Source of the DNA: Nitrospinaceae bacterium UBA7883
Lineage (GTDB): Bacteria > Nitrospinota_A > UBA7883
Reading direction: 5' to 3'
Length of the DNA stretch: 64,000 bases
Assembly (NCBI GenBank): GCA_002500605.1
Contig: DLRR01000021.1
Span: forward strand, 62,001 to 126,000
The number at the start of each line of letters is the position of its first letter. The first letter of the stretch is position 1. The translations under genes were made by a program, and so were the position numbers. Positions 54,338 through 63,709 of the stretch are shown piece by piece. The notes under the pieces are model-generated. The model saw only the letters and a list, made by a program, of their open reading frames with translations, searched no databases and was not told where the DNA came from.

Positions 54338-54964
54338 ATGACAGATCATATAATTTTTTTCCTTAACTCATCTATAACACTGTTCTCGGTACTCGACCCA
54401 ATTGGCGCTGTCGGGGTATTTTTAGTCTTAACTGCAAACATGTCAAAAGAACGTCGTCAGGCACAAGTGGGCAGAACAGTGAAGGCGGTAACTATTATAT
54501 TACTGGTGTTTACGTTTACTGGGGCAGCTATATTTAAGGTTTTTGGAATTTCTATAAGTGCACTTCTAGTGGCAGGTGGGCTCATATTAATGCAAATGTC
54601 ACTTAGAATGCTTGAGGGAAAGACTACGGTTAGTAGAAACTCTGCAAAGGAACAGGATGAGGCAGAAATAAAGGATGACATAGCAATAATACCTATGGCA
54701 ATTCCATTCCTGGCTGGACCAGGAGCAATTACAACGGTAATAGTATTTGCCTCAAGGACAGAGGGAGTTGTTGGGTGGGTGTCACTTATTATATCTGTGT
54801 CGCTTGTCATTGGGCTTACTTATATAATTCTTCTGCAAAGCCAGCGGCTGGCCGCTATGCTTGGTGAGACTGGTATGCGGATAACTGTAAGGGTAATGGG
54901 TATTATCCTGTTAGCGATGGGGGCGGAGTTTACCCTGTCTGGAATAAAAGGATACTTCAATTAA
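54338..54964 (+). CDS. MarC-family integral membrane protein
   Basis: 208 residues with six hydrophobic segments. The N-terminal LFSVLDPIGAVGVFLVLT and the central AIIPMAIPFLAGPGAITTVIVFAS are MarC/SnatA motifs. The transported substrate is unknown. Confidence 0.88.
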   Translation: MTDHIIFFLNSSITLFSVLDPIGAVGVFLVLTANMSKERRQAQVGRTVKAVTIILLVFTFTGAAIFKVFGISISALLVAGGLILMQMSLRMLEGKTTVSRNSAKEQDEAEIKDDIAIIPMAIPFLAGPGAITTVIVFASRTEGVVGWVSLIISVSLVIGLTYIILLQSQRLAAMLGETGMRITVRVMGIILLAMGAEFTLSGIKGYFN

Positions 54965-55085
54965 GCAAAATTTGAACTGAACAGTGTAACCAGCTTTGTA
55001 GTTTATCTATCAAAAATATGAACACCCCCTAACCTAATCGCAACCAACATCTAGAAATTTTTCTTGTGGCTGAAATTTTAGATCC

Positions 55086-55135
55086 AAACCTTAGGACTAG
55101 AATTATACGCACGCATAATTCTAGTCCTAAGGTTT
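55086..55135. terminator. Perfect 21-bp inverted repeat, bidirectional terminator candidate
   Basis: The left arm 55086-55106 pairs perfectly with 55115-55135 around the 8-base loop ACGCACGC. It is centred between convergent marC-family and arsS genes and just 13 bases past the arsS end. Confidence 0.7.
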
Positions 55136-55148
55136 TAGTCAATAATAA

Positions 55149-56129
55149 CTAGTCTATTGAGCCGCCACAAGTAAACCCAGCACCGGCTGTGCAAGAGTAG
55201 CAGTGATCTGAAACAGCAATAGGGTCACCAAGCATTGGTGGACCATCGAGATCGGTTACGTGAGTTTTAGAGCCACCCAGTGGCAAGTTGGTTGCTTGGT
55301 TAAAATCACAGTCATAAAGAAACCCATTCCACGACACCGAAACGTATGAACGGCACATGACTCCGCCTATAGAGCCTGGGTTGAAACTATCAGCAAGTTT
55401 GTGCATATAATTTTCATAATTGCTAGACTTAACCAACCACTTCTGAAATCTCCCCAGAGGCACATTGGTAACCACATAAAGATTATTAAATTCAATACCC
55501 CAGCGCCTATCCAAGTAACTTTTAAACCTTTTTTCAGCAGCAGACTGGGAGGGTGGAAAAAACGCCCCGGTTGGATTTGAAACAATATCTAGCTCTAAAC
55601 CACTATTTTTACAACCATATCCAGCCTCGTTAAGTTTTTTTAAAATTGTTAAACTTTTTTCAAATATGCCGTTTCCACGCTGAGCATCAGTTTGCAATTG
55701 GCTTACTGATGGTAGTGAAGCGACAATAACAACCTTATATTTACTTAAAGTGTTTATGAGCTGGTCATATTTTTTATCTGGAAGCGATGTTAGGTTTGTT
55801 CGTAGCATAAGCTTTGGAACATGGTTGTAAATTGAACTTACCAAGTAAGCTAGATTCGGATTAAGTTCCGGGGCTCCACCAGTGATATCCACCACTTCGA
55901 AGTCACAACGTGAAGCAAAGCTAACTACATTATCTATAGTATTTTTTTCCATTACCTCTTGACGATCAGGACCGGCTTCCACATGACAATGTTGGCATTC
56001 CAGGTTACACAATTTACCAACATTTACTTGTAACGTTGTAGCACTATCCCTAGTAAGGGCAAGGTTGTGTTCTACTAACACATTTGAAAAAGGTGCAAGC
56101 TCCAAGACTGTAGGTGCTACGGTTTCCAC
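55149..56129 (-). CDS. arsS: Arsenosugar-type radical SAM protein
   Basis: 326 residues. The radical SAM cluster motif CNLECQHC is followed by EAGPDRQE and the DITGGAPELNP block. The C-terminal DUF3641-like half has GGVMCRSYVSVSWNGFLYDCDFNQ and HCYSCTAGAGFTCGGS. ArsS transfers the 5'-deoxyadenosyl group to methylated arsenic, making a deoxyarsenosugar precursor. The AhpD-like gene upstream supports this; arsM is not in the window. The name rests on motif and context recognition. Confidence 0.85.
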   Translation of the reverse strand: METVAPTVLELAPFSNVLVEHNLALTRDSATTLQVNVGKLCNLECQHCHVEAGPDRQEVMEKNTIDNVVSFASRCDFEVVDITGGAPELNPNLAYLVSSIYNHVPKLMLRTNLTSLPDKKYDQLINTLSKYKVVIVASLPSVSQLQTDAQRGNGIFEKSLTILKKLNEAGYGCKNSGLELDIVSNPTGAFFPPSQSAAEKRFKSYLDRRWGIEFNNLYVVTNVPLGRFQKWLVKSSNYENYMHKLADSFNPGSIGGVMCRSYVSVSWNGFLYDCDFNQATNLPLGGSKTHVTDLDGPPMLGDPIAVSDHCYSCTAGAGFTCGGSID

Positions 56130-56155
56130 TTTTGCTGTCCTAATAAAACGGATGG

Positions 56156-56488
56156 TTACATCGAAACTTCTTCTGTTATTTTGCGCATTTGTAAACCATG
56201 CACTAACGATGCACCACCTCGAATGGCAACAGCCACATGGAGAGCCTCTGTCATCTCGGCTGTGTTAGATCCTTTTTCTAGACACGCATTGCTATAAGCA
56301 TCAATACAGTATGGACATTGAATTGTATGCGCCACCGCTAAGGCAATAAGCGCCTTCTCACGTTCTGTTAGTTCTCCTTCTTTAAAAACAGAAGTGTAGT
56401 ATTCAAAAAATTTCTTTGCCAAGTCTGGAGCCTCTTTCCCAATATCAGTAAATTTTGGCAAGTCTTTAGGGTTGTAATAAGTTTCCAT
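56156..56488 (-). CDS. AhpD-like carboxymuconolactone decarboxylase-family protein, ArsS companion
   Basis: 110 residues. ALAVAHTIQCPYCIDAYSNACLEKG carries the CxxC...H site of AhpD-type proteins, and EALHVAVAIRGGASLVHG follows. It lies 26 bases upstream of arsS on the same strand, matching the 'arsenosugar biosynthesis-associated peroxidase-like' family. It may protect or reduce arsenic intermediates. Confidence 0.85.
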   Translation of the reverse strand: METYYNPKDLPKFTDIGKEAPDLAKKFFEYYTSVFKEGELTEREKALIALAVAHTIQCPYCIDAYSNACLEKGSNTAEMTEALHVAVAIRGGASLVHGLQMRKITEEVSM

Positions 56489-56625
56489 TACGTATTTCCT
56501 ATTAAAATAGATTAAATAATGTTGGTTGTAGGGGCCGCTCTAAATATACATTGCAATCTTTCAATTGCATAATGTTTACAATTACACCATAACTCGCAAC
56601 GCAAAAAGTCGCCCAGATTTTACCA

Positions 56626-58500
56626 CTAATTGTCTTTTTTTGTACTAAACCCATCGGCTTGCTTATTTGTAACATCTTCTAGGCCAATCTTGTCCCACTT
56701 GTTATTTACAAGTGTAATAATCTCATTGCTCATCATGAGTTCATCCGGCCATTCCCTATGGTGCCCCTCCTCAGCAGACTTTGCAGTTGCATCAACGAAC
56801 AGTCTGCCAGACTCTAATACAATATCCCTCGCTGGGTCAACGTTGTTAAAAAACTTCCACAATGCTATTGAGTTGTCTTTTGGATCAATGGATCCATCTA
56901 TTGAAAGGATAACAGCTATAGAACCTTCAGTATCACCTTCAATAGCTTTTTTGGCCACTTCCTTTCCATCACCGGGTCGAGTTTTGTTGACAGAAATGAT
57001 TGCTAGTGGGTTAGCCACATCTTTTAGCGGTATCGAGTAATCGATCACTTCAGGTAACTCAATGCATCTAGCCTCAAAGCTGGGAAAGGCCTCTAAATCT
57101 GGAGTCTCCTTTATGCTTCGCTCTTCACCTTGTAACGGGGTTGTTGCATCTATTCCAATCTTAGCTCCAAACAAGGGGTTTGGAGATGAGTGGTCAAGTA
57201 CATCTAGCACACCTTGTGTAATAACAAGTCCATCACCCATATCCAATCGGTTCAACAGCTCCCGAGCCACGTTGTTATAGTCGTGGACATTAACGTTCTC
57301 ATCTACAAGCAAGATCATTTTGGCAAAGCTCATCTGCCCTGTACCCCACAATGCACTCATTATTTTTTTTGCATGGGCAGGAAATCGTTTCTTGATGGAA
57401 ACAATTACACAATTGTGAAATACCCCTTCCCACGGAAGATCATAATCAACAATCTCTGGGTGCATCAACTTGAGCAGAGGCAGGAAAATTCTCTCGGTTG
57501 CCTTCCCCATATAGCAGTCTTCCATTGGTGGTTTACCAACAATGGTCGAAAGGTAGATTGGGTCTTTACGATGAGTAATGGCGGTTACATGAAATACCGG
57601 ATAGTTATCTGCCAATGAATAATACCCTGTATGGTCGCCAAAAGGGCCTTCTATGCGTCGTTCTTTGATGTTAATATAACCCTCCAACACAATCTCTGAT
57701 GTTGCTGGCACCTCTAAATCAACTGTAATACATTTTGAAAGCTCGACTGGTTTGTTTCTTATAAAACCAGACAAAGAAAACTCGTCCACTCCATGTGGCA
57801 ACGGAGCTGTCGCTGAATATACTGTTGCAGGGTCGCATCCTATAGCCACTGCCACCTCCATCTTCTCTAGGCCAGCTGATCGATGCTCATCAAAGTTGCT
57901 GGCTCCATCTTTATGTACGTGCCAGTGCATTCCAGTAGTCCTAGCATTAAATACTTGTAGGCGATACACTCCAACGTTGCGCACACCAGTTAGCGATTTT
58001 GTGACTACAAGTGGCAGGGTTATAAAACGGCCTCCATCTTCGGGCCAGCATTTAAGTACTGGTAACTTGGTAAGGTCTACATCCTCATTCGTAAGAACCA
58101 CATCCTGGCAAGGGGGTGGTTGGTTTATAATTTTTGGTGGAAATTTTGATAGACGATACAGCATCGGCAACACTGCCAATTTCTCTCCAAGGTTTTCAGG
58201 AGGTTTAGTGTGGATAAGGCTATCAATGTCATGTGCAATTTCGTTAAAGTTTTCCACCCCTAGAGCGGCCGTCATCCGTCGTTGGCTTCCAAAAGTATTT
58301 ATCAAAACAGGAATGGAACTACCCTCTACATTTTCAAAAAATAGTGCTTTTCCGCCGCCTAACGATTTACTTACCCTGTCCGTTATCTCAGTTATTTCGA
58401 GCATGGGAGAAACAAGCTCTTTGATGCGAACAAGTTCCCCAGCCCCTTCGAGATACGCGATAAAATCTCTCAGTGATTCAAAACAAAATCGATCTGTCAT
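56626..58500 (-). CDS. UbiD-family decarboxylase
   Basis: 624 residues, longer than E. coli UbiD (about 500). FESLRDFIAYLEGAGELVRI, GMHWHVHKDGA, and EGPFGDHTGYYSLAD (prenyl-FMN/metal-site region) are family motifs. The extended length resembles menaquinone-pathway or other long UbiD decarboxylases. The substrate is unproven, and no UbiX is seen in the window. Confidence 0.88.
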   Translation of the reverse strand: MTDRFCFESLRDFIAYLEGAGELVRIKELVSPMLEITEITDRVSKSLGGGKALFFENVEGSSIPVLINTFGSQRRMTAALGVENFNEIAHDIDSLIHTKPPENLGEKLAVLPMLYRLSKFPPKIINQPPPCQDVVLTNEDVDLTKLPVLKCWPEDGGRFITLPLVVTKSLTGVRNVGVYRLQVFNARTTGMHWHVHKDGASNFDEHRSAGLEKMEVAVAIGCDPATVYSATAPLPHGVDEFSLSGFIRNKPVELSKCITVDLEVPATSEIVLEGYINIKERRIEGPFGDHTGYYSLADNYPVFHVTAITHRKDPIYLSTIVGKPPMEDCYMGKATERIFLPLLKLMHPEIVDYDLPWEGVFHNCVIVSIKKRFPAHAKKIMSALWGTGQMSFAKMILLVDENVNVHDYNNVARELLNRLDMGDGLVITQGVLDVLDHSSPNPLFGAKIGIDATTPLQGEERSIKETPDLEAFPSFEARCIELPEVIDYSIPLKDVANPLAIISVNKTRPGDGKEVAKKAIEGDTEGSIAVILSIDGSIDPKDNSIALWKFFNNVDPARDIVLESGRLFVDATAKSAEEGHHREWPDELMMSNEIITLVNNKWDKIGLEDVTNKQADGFSTKKDN

Positions 58501-58551
58501 TGCCTGTTATTTAGAACTATTATTAAAATTAGTTGTTTCTATTCATATCTA

Positions 58552-60072
58552 TTAGTCTAGAAGAGGTACGCCTGTCATCTGTTCTGGGATTTTAGCCCCT
58601 ATGAGTTTCAGAACTGTTGGAGCTATGTCAGCTAGTCTTCCACCATCACAAAGCTTGTATGGTGCTTTGCCAACATAATAAAACGGAACAAGGTTACCTG
58701 TATGTGCTGTCATTGGCTTATTATTGTACTTCATCATCTCTATGTTGCCGTGATCTGCAGTTATTAACAAATGAGCATCTATCGCATTTGAAGCCTTTAC
58801 AATCCTACCAACAGATGAATCTATAGTTTTTACTGCGTGTATTGCTGCTTCCCAGTTTCCAGTATGCCCAACCATATCACCATTTGCTAGGTTGGCTACT
58901 ATAAGGTCATCTTCCCCTTGGCCGATGGCCTTAACAACCAAGTCAGTAACTTCCTTGCAACTCATTTCTGGCTTTAAATCATAAGTGTTTACTTTTGGGG
59001 ATGGAACAAGTTTTCGAGACTCACCACTAAATGGAGTTTCAATACCCCCATTAAAGAAAAAAGTTACGTGAGCATATTTCTCAGTCTCTGCTGTACGAAA
59101 CTGTCGCAAACCGTTTTCTGAAATTGTTTGGCCTAGCCCCATTTTCAGTTTTTCCCCTTCAAATGCCACTGGCAAAGAAAATTTCTCATCGTACTCAGTA
59201 AGACATGTGACTGAATAAACAGAACCACCTCTCCTATTAAAAGCTGAGAATTCAGGCTTGTGAAGTGAACGTACAATCTCTCTCATTCTGTCTGCCCGAA
59301 AATTAAACATCATTATCTCGTCGTCTTCACGGATTAGTCTTGGCGCTTCTCCGACTGGAACAACCAAGCTTGGTTCAATGAACTCATCAGTTACGCCACG
59401 CTCATAGTTTTGTTTCATTATTTCAAGAGGAGATTTATAACTGGCTCCTTCGCCATGGATAAGCAGATTATACGTTCGCTTTATTCTATCCCAGCGGTTG
59501 TCACGATCCATCGCGTAAAACCTACCGGTGATCGTAGCTATACGGCCAACGCCAATTCTCCCCATTGCCTGTTCCAAGTCTTGAATAAAACCTAACCCTG
59601 AATCCGTGGGAGTATCTCTACCATCAGTGAATGCATGAACAAAAATTTTATCTACTCCAAGGGATTTGCCCATTTCAAGATAGCTGTAAAGATGCTCTAT
59701 ATGGCTATGCACACCGCCGTTTGATAAGAGACCACATAAATGGACACTGCTATCGTTTTGACGTGCACGTTTAAAGGCAGACTGTAAAACTAGGTTTTCC
59801 TTAAAAGACCCATTTTTAATAGCATTTGAAATTCTGAGTAGGTCTTGAAATACAACTCGCCCAGCACCAATATTAAGGTGCCCAACTTCACTATTGCCCA
59901 TTTGACCTTTAGGAAGTCCTACTTCTACCCCCGATGCGCTTATTAAGGTGTGTTTAGCATCGTTGTTTAAAAGGTCAAAAACCGGAGTCTTACCTTGAGT
60001 TATAGCATTCCACTCCGGTTCATCAGAATAACCCCATCCATCAAGGATTAGAAGAACAACTTTTTCAGACAT
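58552..60072 (-). CDS. gpmI: 2,3-bisphosphoglycerate-independent phosphoglycerate mutase
   Basis: 506 residues of the alkaline-phosphatase fold: VVLLILDGWGYS, the nucleophile S61 in GQMGNSEVGH, AFTDGRDTPTDSGLGF, and the metal ligands in ANGDMVGHTGN and ITADHGNIE. Glycolysis/gluconeogenesis. Confidence 0.97.
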   Translation of the reverse strand: MSEKVVLLILDGWGYSDEPEWNAITQGKTPVFDLLNNDAKHTLISASGVEVGLPKGQMGNSEVGHLNIGAGRVVFQDLLRISNAIKNGSFKENLVLQSAFKRARQNDSSVHLCGLLSNGGVHSHIEHLYSYLEMGKSLGVDKIFVHAFTDGRDTPTDSGLGFIQDLEQAMGRIGVGRIATITGRFYAMDRDNRWDRIKRTYNLLIHGEGASYKSPLEIMKQNYERGVTDEFIEPSLVVPVGEAPRLIREDDEIMMFNFRADRMREIVRSLHKPEFSAFNRRGGSVYSVTCLTEYDEKFSLPVAFEGEKLKMGLGQTISENGLRQFRTAETEKYAHVTFFFNGGIETPFSGESRKLVPSPKVNTYDLKPEMSCKEVTDLVVKAIGQGEDDLIVANLANGDMVGHTGNWEAAIHAVKTIDSSVGRIVKASNAIDAHLLITADHGNIEMMKYNNKPMTAHTGNLVPFYYVGKAPYKLCDGGRLADIAPTVLKLIGAKIPEQMTGVPLLD

Positions 60073-60524
60073 TTTAGTTATAATCCTCTTTTTTAGTTAA
60101 GGGTGCAAAATCACTTTTTCCCAGTTATTTTACTAATAACAGAATCTGGCCCAAACCATGTTTAATAATAGCGACATTATAACAATCATTAAATTACGGG
60201 TTTTTACGATTTATCTTCTAGATCTTACATGGTCTGTCAACCCAAACTGTCTAAACTTTGATATTCCTAAGCACCAAACTTTGAAGCAACCTAGGCATGT
60301 TTAGTTTGGCTTGCAGTTAAGTTGGGGTGTTTAATAATAACACTTTATAGATATATTATTTATAATCGATAATATTATGTAAAAAAATTTTACATATGTC
60401 CACTTTTAATTTTTCCAATTTTTTGCCCATAAACAATCATTTTTTAATAAAAAAACCTTTTTTTTCCAAATAATCGCTATTATACTGTGCAAAGCGCTTC
60501 GACAATTTTATGGGGCAATTATCG
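60073..60524. other. AT-rich intergenic region between gpmI and accB
   Basis: Divergent genes, no coding signal. A TATACT/TATTAT-like -10 lies near 60479-60486. A 19-base palindrome is at 60377-60395. Confidence 0.4.
60377..60395. promoter_or_regulatory. Perfect palindrome upstream of accBC
   Basis: ATGTAAAA/TTTTACAT around three As. It may be an operator for a regulator of fatty-acid synthesis or part of the promoter; chance is possible in such AT-rich DNA. Confidence 0.25.
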
Positions 60525-60983
60525 ATGAACTTTTCTGAAATTAAAAAGCTGATCCGCCTGTTTGAAGGAAGTGAAGTGACTGAGCTTGAAGTGGAGCAGG
60601 AAGGGATACGAGTTTTGATGAAAAAAAACTCCCCGTCAATTCCCCTTCAAAACCAAATCCCTATATCAACCGAAATAGTGCATACACAATCACCGGAAGT
60701 GGTGCTACGCCCTGCCCATCAAAAACCAGATCGATCTGGACTCTCTAACATCCTTGAGTCACCAATGGTTGGTACATTTTACAGAGCGTCTTCACCAACA
60801 TCTCCATCATATGTCGAAGTGGGTGACATGGTGAAGCCTGGCCAAATTCTTTGTATTGTTGAGGCAATGAAACTGATGAACGAGATAGAGAGTGAGGTTA
60901 CTGGTAAGGTTTCAAAAATTTTTCCAGAAAGCGGAAAGCCAGTTGAGTTTGGAGAACCACTGTTTGAAATAGACCCGATATAA
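60525..60983 (+). CDS. accB: Acetyl-CoA carboxylase biotin carboxyl carrier protein
   Basis: 152 residues from the ATG at 60525 (an in-frame ATG at 60510 is an alternative). The N-terminal MNFSEIKKLIRLFEGSEVTELEVE, a Pro/Ser linker, and the biotinyl domain with EAMKLMNEI are standard. It is 26 bases upstream of accC. Confidence 0.96.
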   Translation: MNFSEIKKLIRLFEGSEVTELEVEQEGIRVLMKKNSPSIPLQNQIPISTEIVHTQSPEVVLRPAHQKPDRSGLSNILESPMVGTFYRASSPTSPSYVEVGDMVKPGQILCIVEAMKLMNEIESEVTGKVSKIFPESGKPVEFGEPLFEIDPI

Positions 60984-61009
60984 ACAAAGTCCCTCGAGGA
61001 AAAATTCGG

Positions 61010-62353
61010 ATGTTCAAAAAAATCCTCATCGCGAATAGAAGTGAAATTGCTATACGAATAATAAGGGCATGCAAAGAACTAGGCATAAGCACAGTAGCCA
61101 TTCACTCAACTGCCGATGAAGACTCCCTACATGTGCGGTTTGCTGACCAATCGGTCTGTGTTGGCCCACCCGATTCAAATAAAAGTTATCTAAATATACC
61201 AGCCATAATTAGTGCCGCAGAAATAACCGATGTAGACGCTATTCACCCCGGGTACGGTTTTCTTGCCGAAAACGCAGGGTTTGCTGAAGTATGTGCATCA
61301 AGCAACATTACTTTTATAGGTCCAACCGCAAAAAATATACGGGAGATGGGGCACAAAGCTAACTCGAGAAATCTTGCTTCAGGTGCTGGAGTTTCAGTAA
61401 TACCAGGATCCGACTCAATGGTTGAGTCAACTGAAGATGCAACAGAAATAGCTAATCGAATAGGTTATCCAATCATCATCAAGGCTGCTGCAGGAGGAGG
61501 AGGCCGAGGGATGCGCATTTGCAGAGATCAATCTGAGCTAATCCCGCATTTTGATATTACACGTTCCGAAGCTGCATCAGCATTTGGAGATCCCAGCATT
61601 TACATTGAAAGGTTCATAGAAAACCCAAAACATATAGAAATACAAATTATGGCTGATAACTATGGGAACATAATTCATCTCGGTGAAAGGGATTGCTCGA
61701 TTCAACGCCGTCACCAGAAATTGCTAGAAGAGTCCCCAGCTCCCACACTTGATCCTACAGTTAGGGAGGACATGATAAGTGCCGCTCTCAAACTGGCCAA
61801 ACAAATCGGATATTCCAGTCTTGGGACAGTTGAATTTTTATATGATGGAGACGGGGAATTCTTTTTCATTGAAATGAATACTAGAATTCAAGTAGAGCAT
61901 ACAGTGACCGAATGCGTGACTAGCCTTGACCTTGTAAAGGAGCAAATACGAATTGCCGCTGGAGAAAAAACACGTTACAGTCAGAGTGACATAAGGTTTT
62001 CCGGGCACAGCATTGAGTGCCGTGTAAACGCAGAGGACCCTTTTACTTTCCTTCCCAATCCTGGGAAAGTTACCGGGTTGAATATTCCTGGCGGCCCGGG
62101 AATCCGTGTGGACACAGCTCTTTACAGTGACGCCGAAGTATTACCACACTACGAGTCATTGGTGGCCAAGCTCATTGTCCATGGAATAGACCGTAAAGAA
62201 GCCATAGCTAAAATGAACCGATCCTTGTCTGAGTTTCATATAGCAGGTGTAAAGACCACAATTCCATTGCATTCTGAAATCTTGCGTTCTGACGCTTTTT
62301 TATCGGGCTTTTATCACACAGGTTCACTTGACAGTCTCATCTCTGAGATGTAG
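61010..62353 (+). CDS. accC: Acetyl-CoA carboxylase biotin carboxylase
   Basis: 447 residues: MFKKILIANRSEIAIRIIRACKELGI, HPGYGFLAENAGFAEVC, the ATP-grasp KAAAGGGGRGMR, and FIEMNTRIQVEHTVTE. First half-reaction of malonyl-CoA synthesis. The following gene starts at the very next base. Confidence 0.97.
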   Translation: MFKKILIANRSEIAIRIIRACKELGISTVAIHSTADEDSLHVRFADQSVCVGPPDSNKSYLNIPAIISAAEITDVDAIHPGYGFLAENAGFAEVCASSNITFIGPTAKNIREMGHKANSRNLASGAGVSVIPGSDSMVESTEDATEIANRIGYPIIIKAAAGGGGRGMRICRDQSELIPHFDITRSEAASAFGDPSIYIERFIENPKHIEIQIMADNYGNIIHLGERDCSIQRRHQKLLEESPAPTLDPTVREDMISAALKLAKQIGYSSLGTVEFLYDGDGEFFFIEMNTRIQVEHTVTECVTSLDLVKEQIRIAAGEKTRYSQSDIRFSGHSIECRVNAEDPFTFLPNPGKVTGLNIPGGPGIRVDTALYSDAEVLPHYESLVAKLIVHGIDRKEAIAKMNRSLSEFHIAGVKTTIPLHSEILRSDAFLSGFYHTGSLDSLISEM

Positions 62354-63112
62354 ATGGAACTCCTAATACTAGGATCTGGCACATGTGCCCCGACACCAAG
62401 GCGAACTCCGCCCGGCTATTTCCTTAAAGCAGGAGCTGAACGGATTTTCATCGATCCGGGCCCAGGAGCCATTAACCGACTTGTTGCTGCAGGTGAAGAT
62501 CCACTAAACATAACATGTATTTTTATAAGCCACTTCCATCTTGACCATTGCGCAGATATAATTCCTTACTTGTTTAGCTACAAATCATGCACCAAACCAA
62601 ATCAGCGGAAAGATATAAACATTGTTGCATCAGCCGGGTTTAGAAAATTTTTTGATCAGTTGGCAGTTCCATATGGAGAATGGATTTTCTCTGAAGAATA
62701 CGAAATCGCTATTGAGGAGGCTAGGACAGATAACTGGAAGGGGTCTGGGGTATCATTCATTACTGCGCCAATGCTTCATTCTTTAAATGCTATTGGTTTT
62801 AGGTTTGAAGCTGATGATGGTTCCACGCTAGTTTATTCAGGGGATACAGCTTATTGCCAAGAAATTATTAACCTATCAAAAGGAGCCGACACCCTCTTGA
62901 TAGAATGTTCTATGCCAGATAATATGCTTGTTGAAGGGCACATGACTCCATCGGGAGTTGGACAAGTATCCGTTAGATCTGAGGTGAAAAAGCTAGTACT
63001 CACTCATATAAATCCTCAGCAAAATATTGAGCTAGCCATGCAAACCATTTTAGACTGCGGGTACAAGGGTGAAATAGTTGTGGCCGAGGATGGCATGAGG
63101 TTAACTATTTAG
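62354..63112 (+). CDS. Metallo-beta-lactamase-fold hydrolase (RNase Z-like)
   Basis: 252 residues. SHFHLDHCAD gives the HxHxDH zinc motif; GDTAY supplies the bridging Asp and GHMTPSGVGQV and LTHINP the later ligands. It resembles the short RNase Z/ElaC-like branch, though without a clear flexible arm. It is directly coupled to accC. Confidence 0.8.
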   Translation: MELLILGSGTCAPTPRRTPPGYFLKAGAERIFIDPGPGAINRLVAAGEDPLNITCIFISHFHLDHCADIIPYLFSYKSCTKPNQRKDINIVASAGFRKFFDQLAVPYGEWIFSEEYEIAIEEARTDNWKGSGVSFITAPMLHSLNAIGFRFEADDGSTLVYSGDTAYCQEIINLSKGADTLLIECSMPDNMLVEGHMTPSGVGQVSVRSEVKKLVLTHINPQQNIELAMQTILDCGYKGEIVVAEDGMRLTI

Positions 63113-63254
63113 CCAAGTCAAAATCAATGCCGCCTACCCGGGTTCTCAGAAAGTGAAATAGGTTGTATAATACCCATAATACTAATTACAAAATGATTGG
63201 TTTATTCGTAAACCTTTGGCGAGGTTGCATTGTTATAAAATTGGGAGGTGAAAG

Positions 63255-63560
63255 TTGATTCCTGAGGAATGTGCCTGTTGTAGAAGGGCTATGGATAAGA
63301 ATGAAATTAAGTTTGTGGCCAGGGTTACTTTGGTTGCCGATGATGGTAGTTTCATAGAGGATAATGCAGACCCTAATGCTGAGGTTATTAAGTTTCTAGA
63401 GCATATTAACAGGCACCAAACCCATAAAGATGAAGACAGCTTTTTCGAAGAGCGAGTCTACATCCTTTGCAGCAATTGTCAAACTGCTTTTATGGAAAAT
63501 CCATTCGGACGAAAAAACCAACTGCTCTTTGAAGGAAACCATATTGGATCCATTCAATAG
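63255..63560 (+). CDS. Small four-cysteine (zinc-ribbon-like) protein of unknown function
   Basis: 101 residues starting with TTG, supported by GGGAGGT six bases upstream. Two CxxC pairs (CACC at residues 6-9, CSNC at about 72-75) are about 65 residues apart and could bind one metal; the segment between them is acidic. The family is not recognised. Confidence 0.6.
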   Translation: MIPEECACCRRAMDKNEIKFVARVTLVADDGSFIEDNADPNAEVIKFLEHINRHQTHKDEDSFFEERVYILCSNCQTAFMENPFGRKNQLLFEGNHIGSIQ

Positions 63561-63709
63561 CTTAGCAAGTTATAAACTAGTGAGTTCGCTACTCTGATGA
63601 CTCTTACCTCGATAGTATTAATCCAATCTCGAACCCACCTTTTAGGTTAGTTTGGATAATGTGGTAATTGCTCCAATAGGCAGATGGTGAATTAAAGAGA
63701 AATAACAAT

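Noticed and set aside
55149..56129. Selenocysteine in the ArsS C terminus
   Set aside because: The frame is uninterrupted with ordinary Cys codons, and no in-frame TGA is needed.
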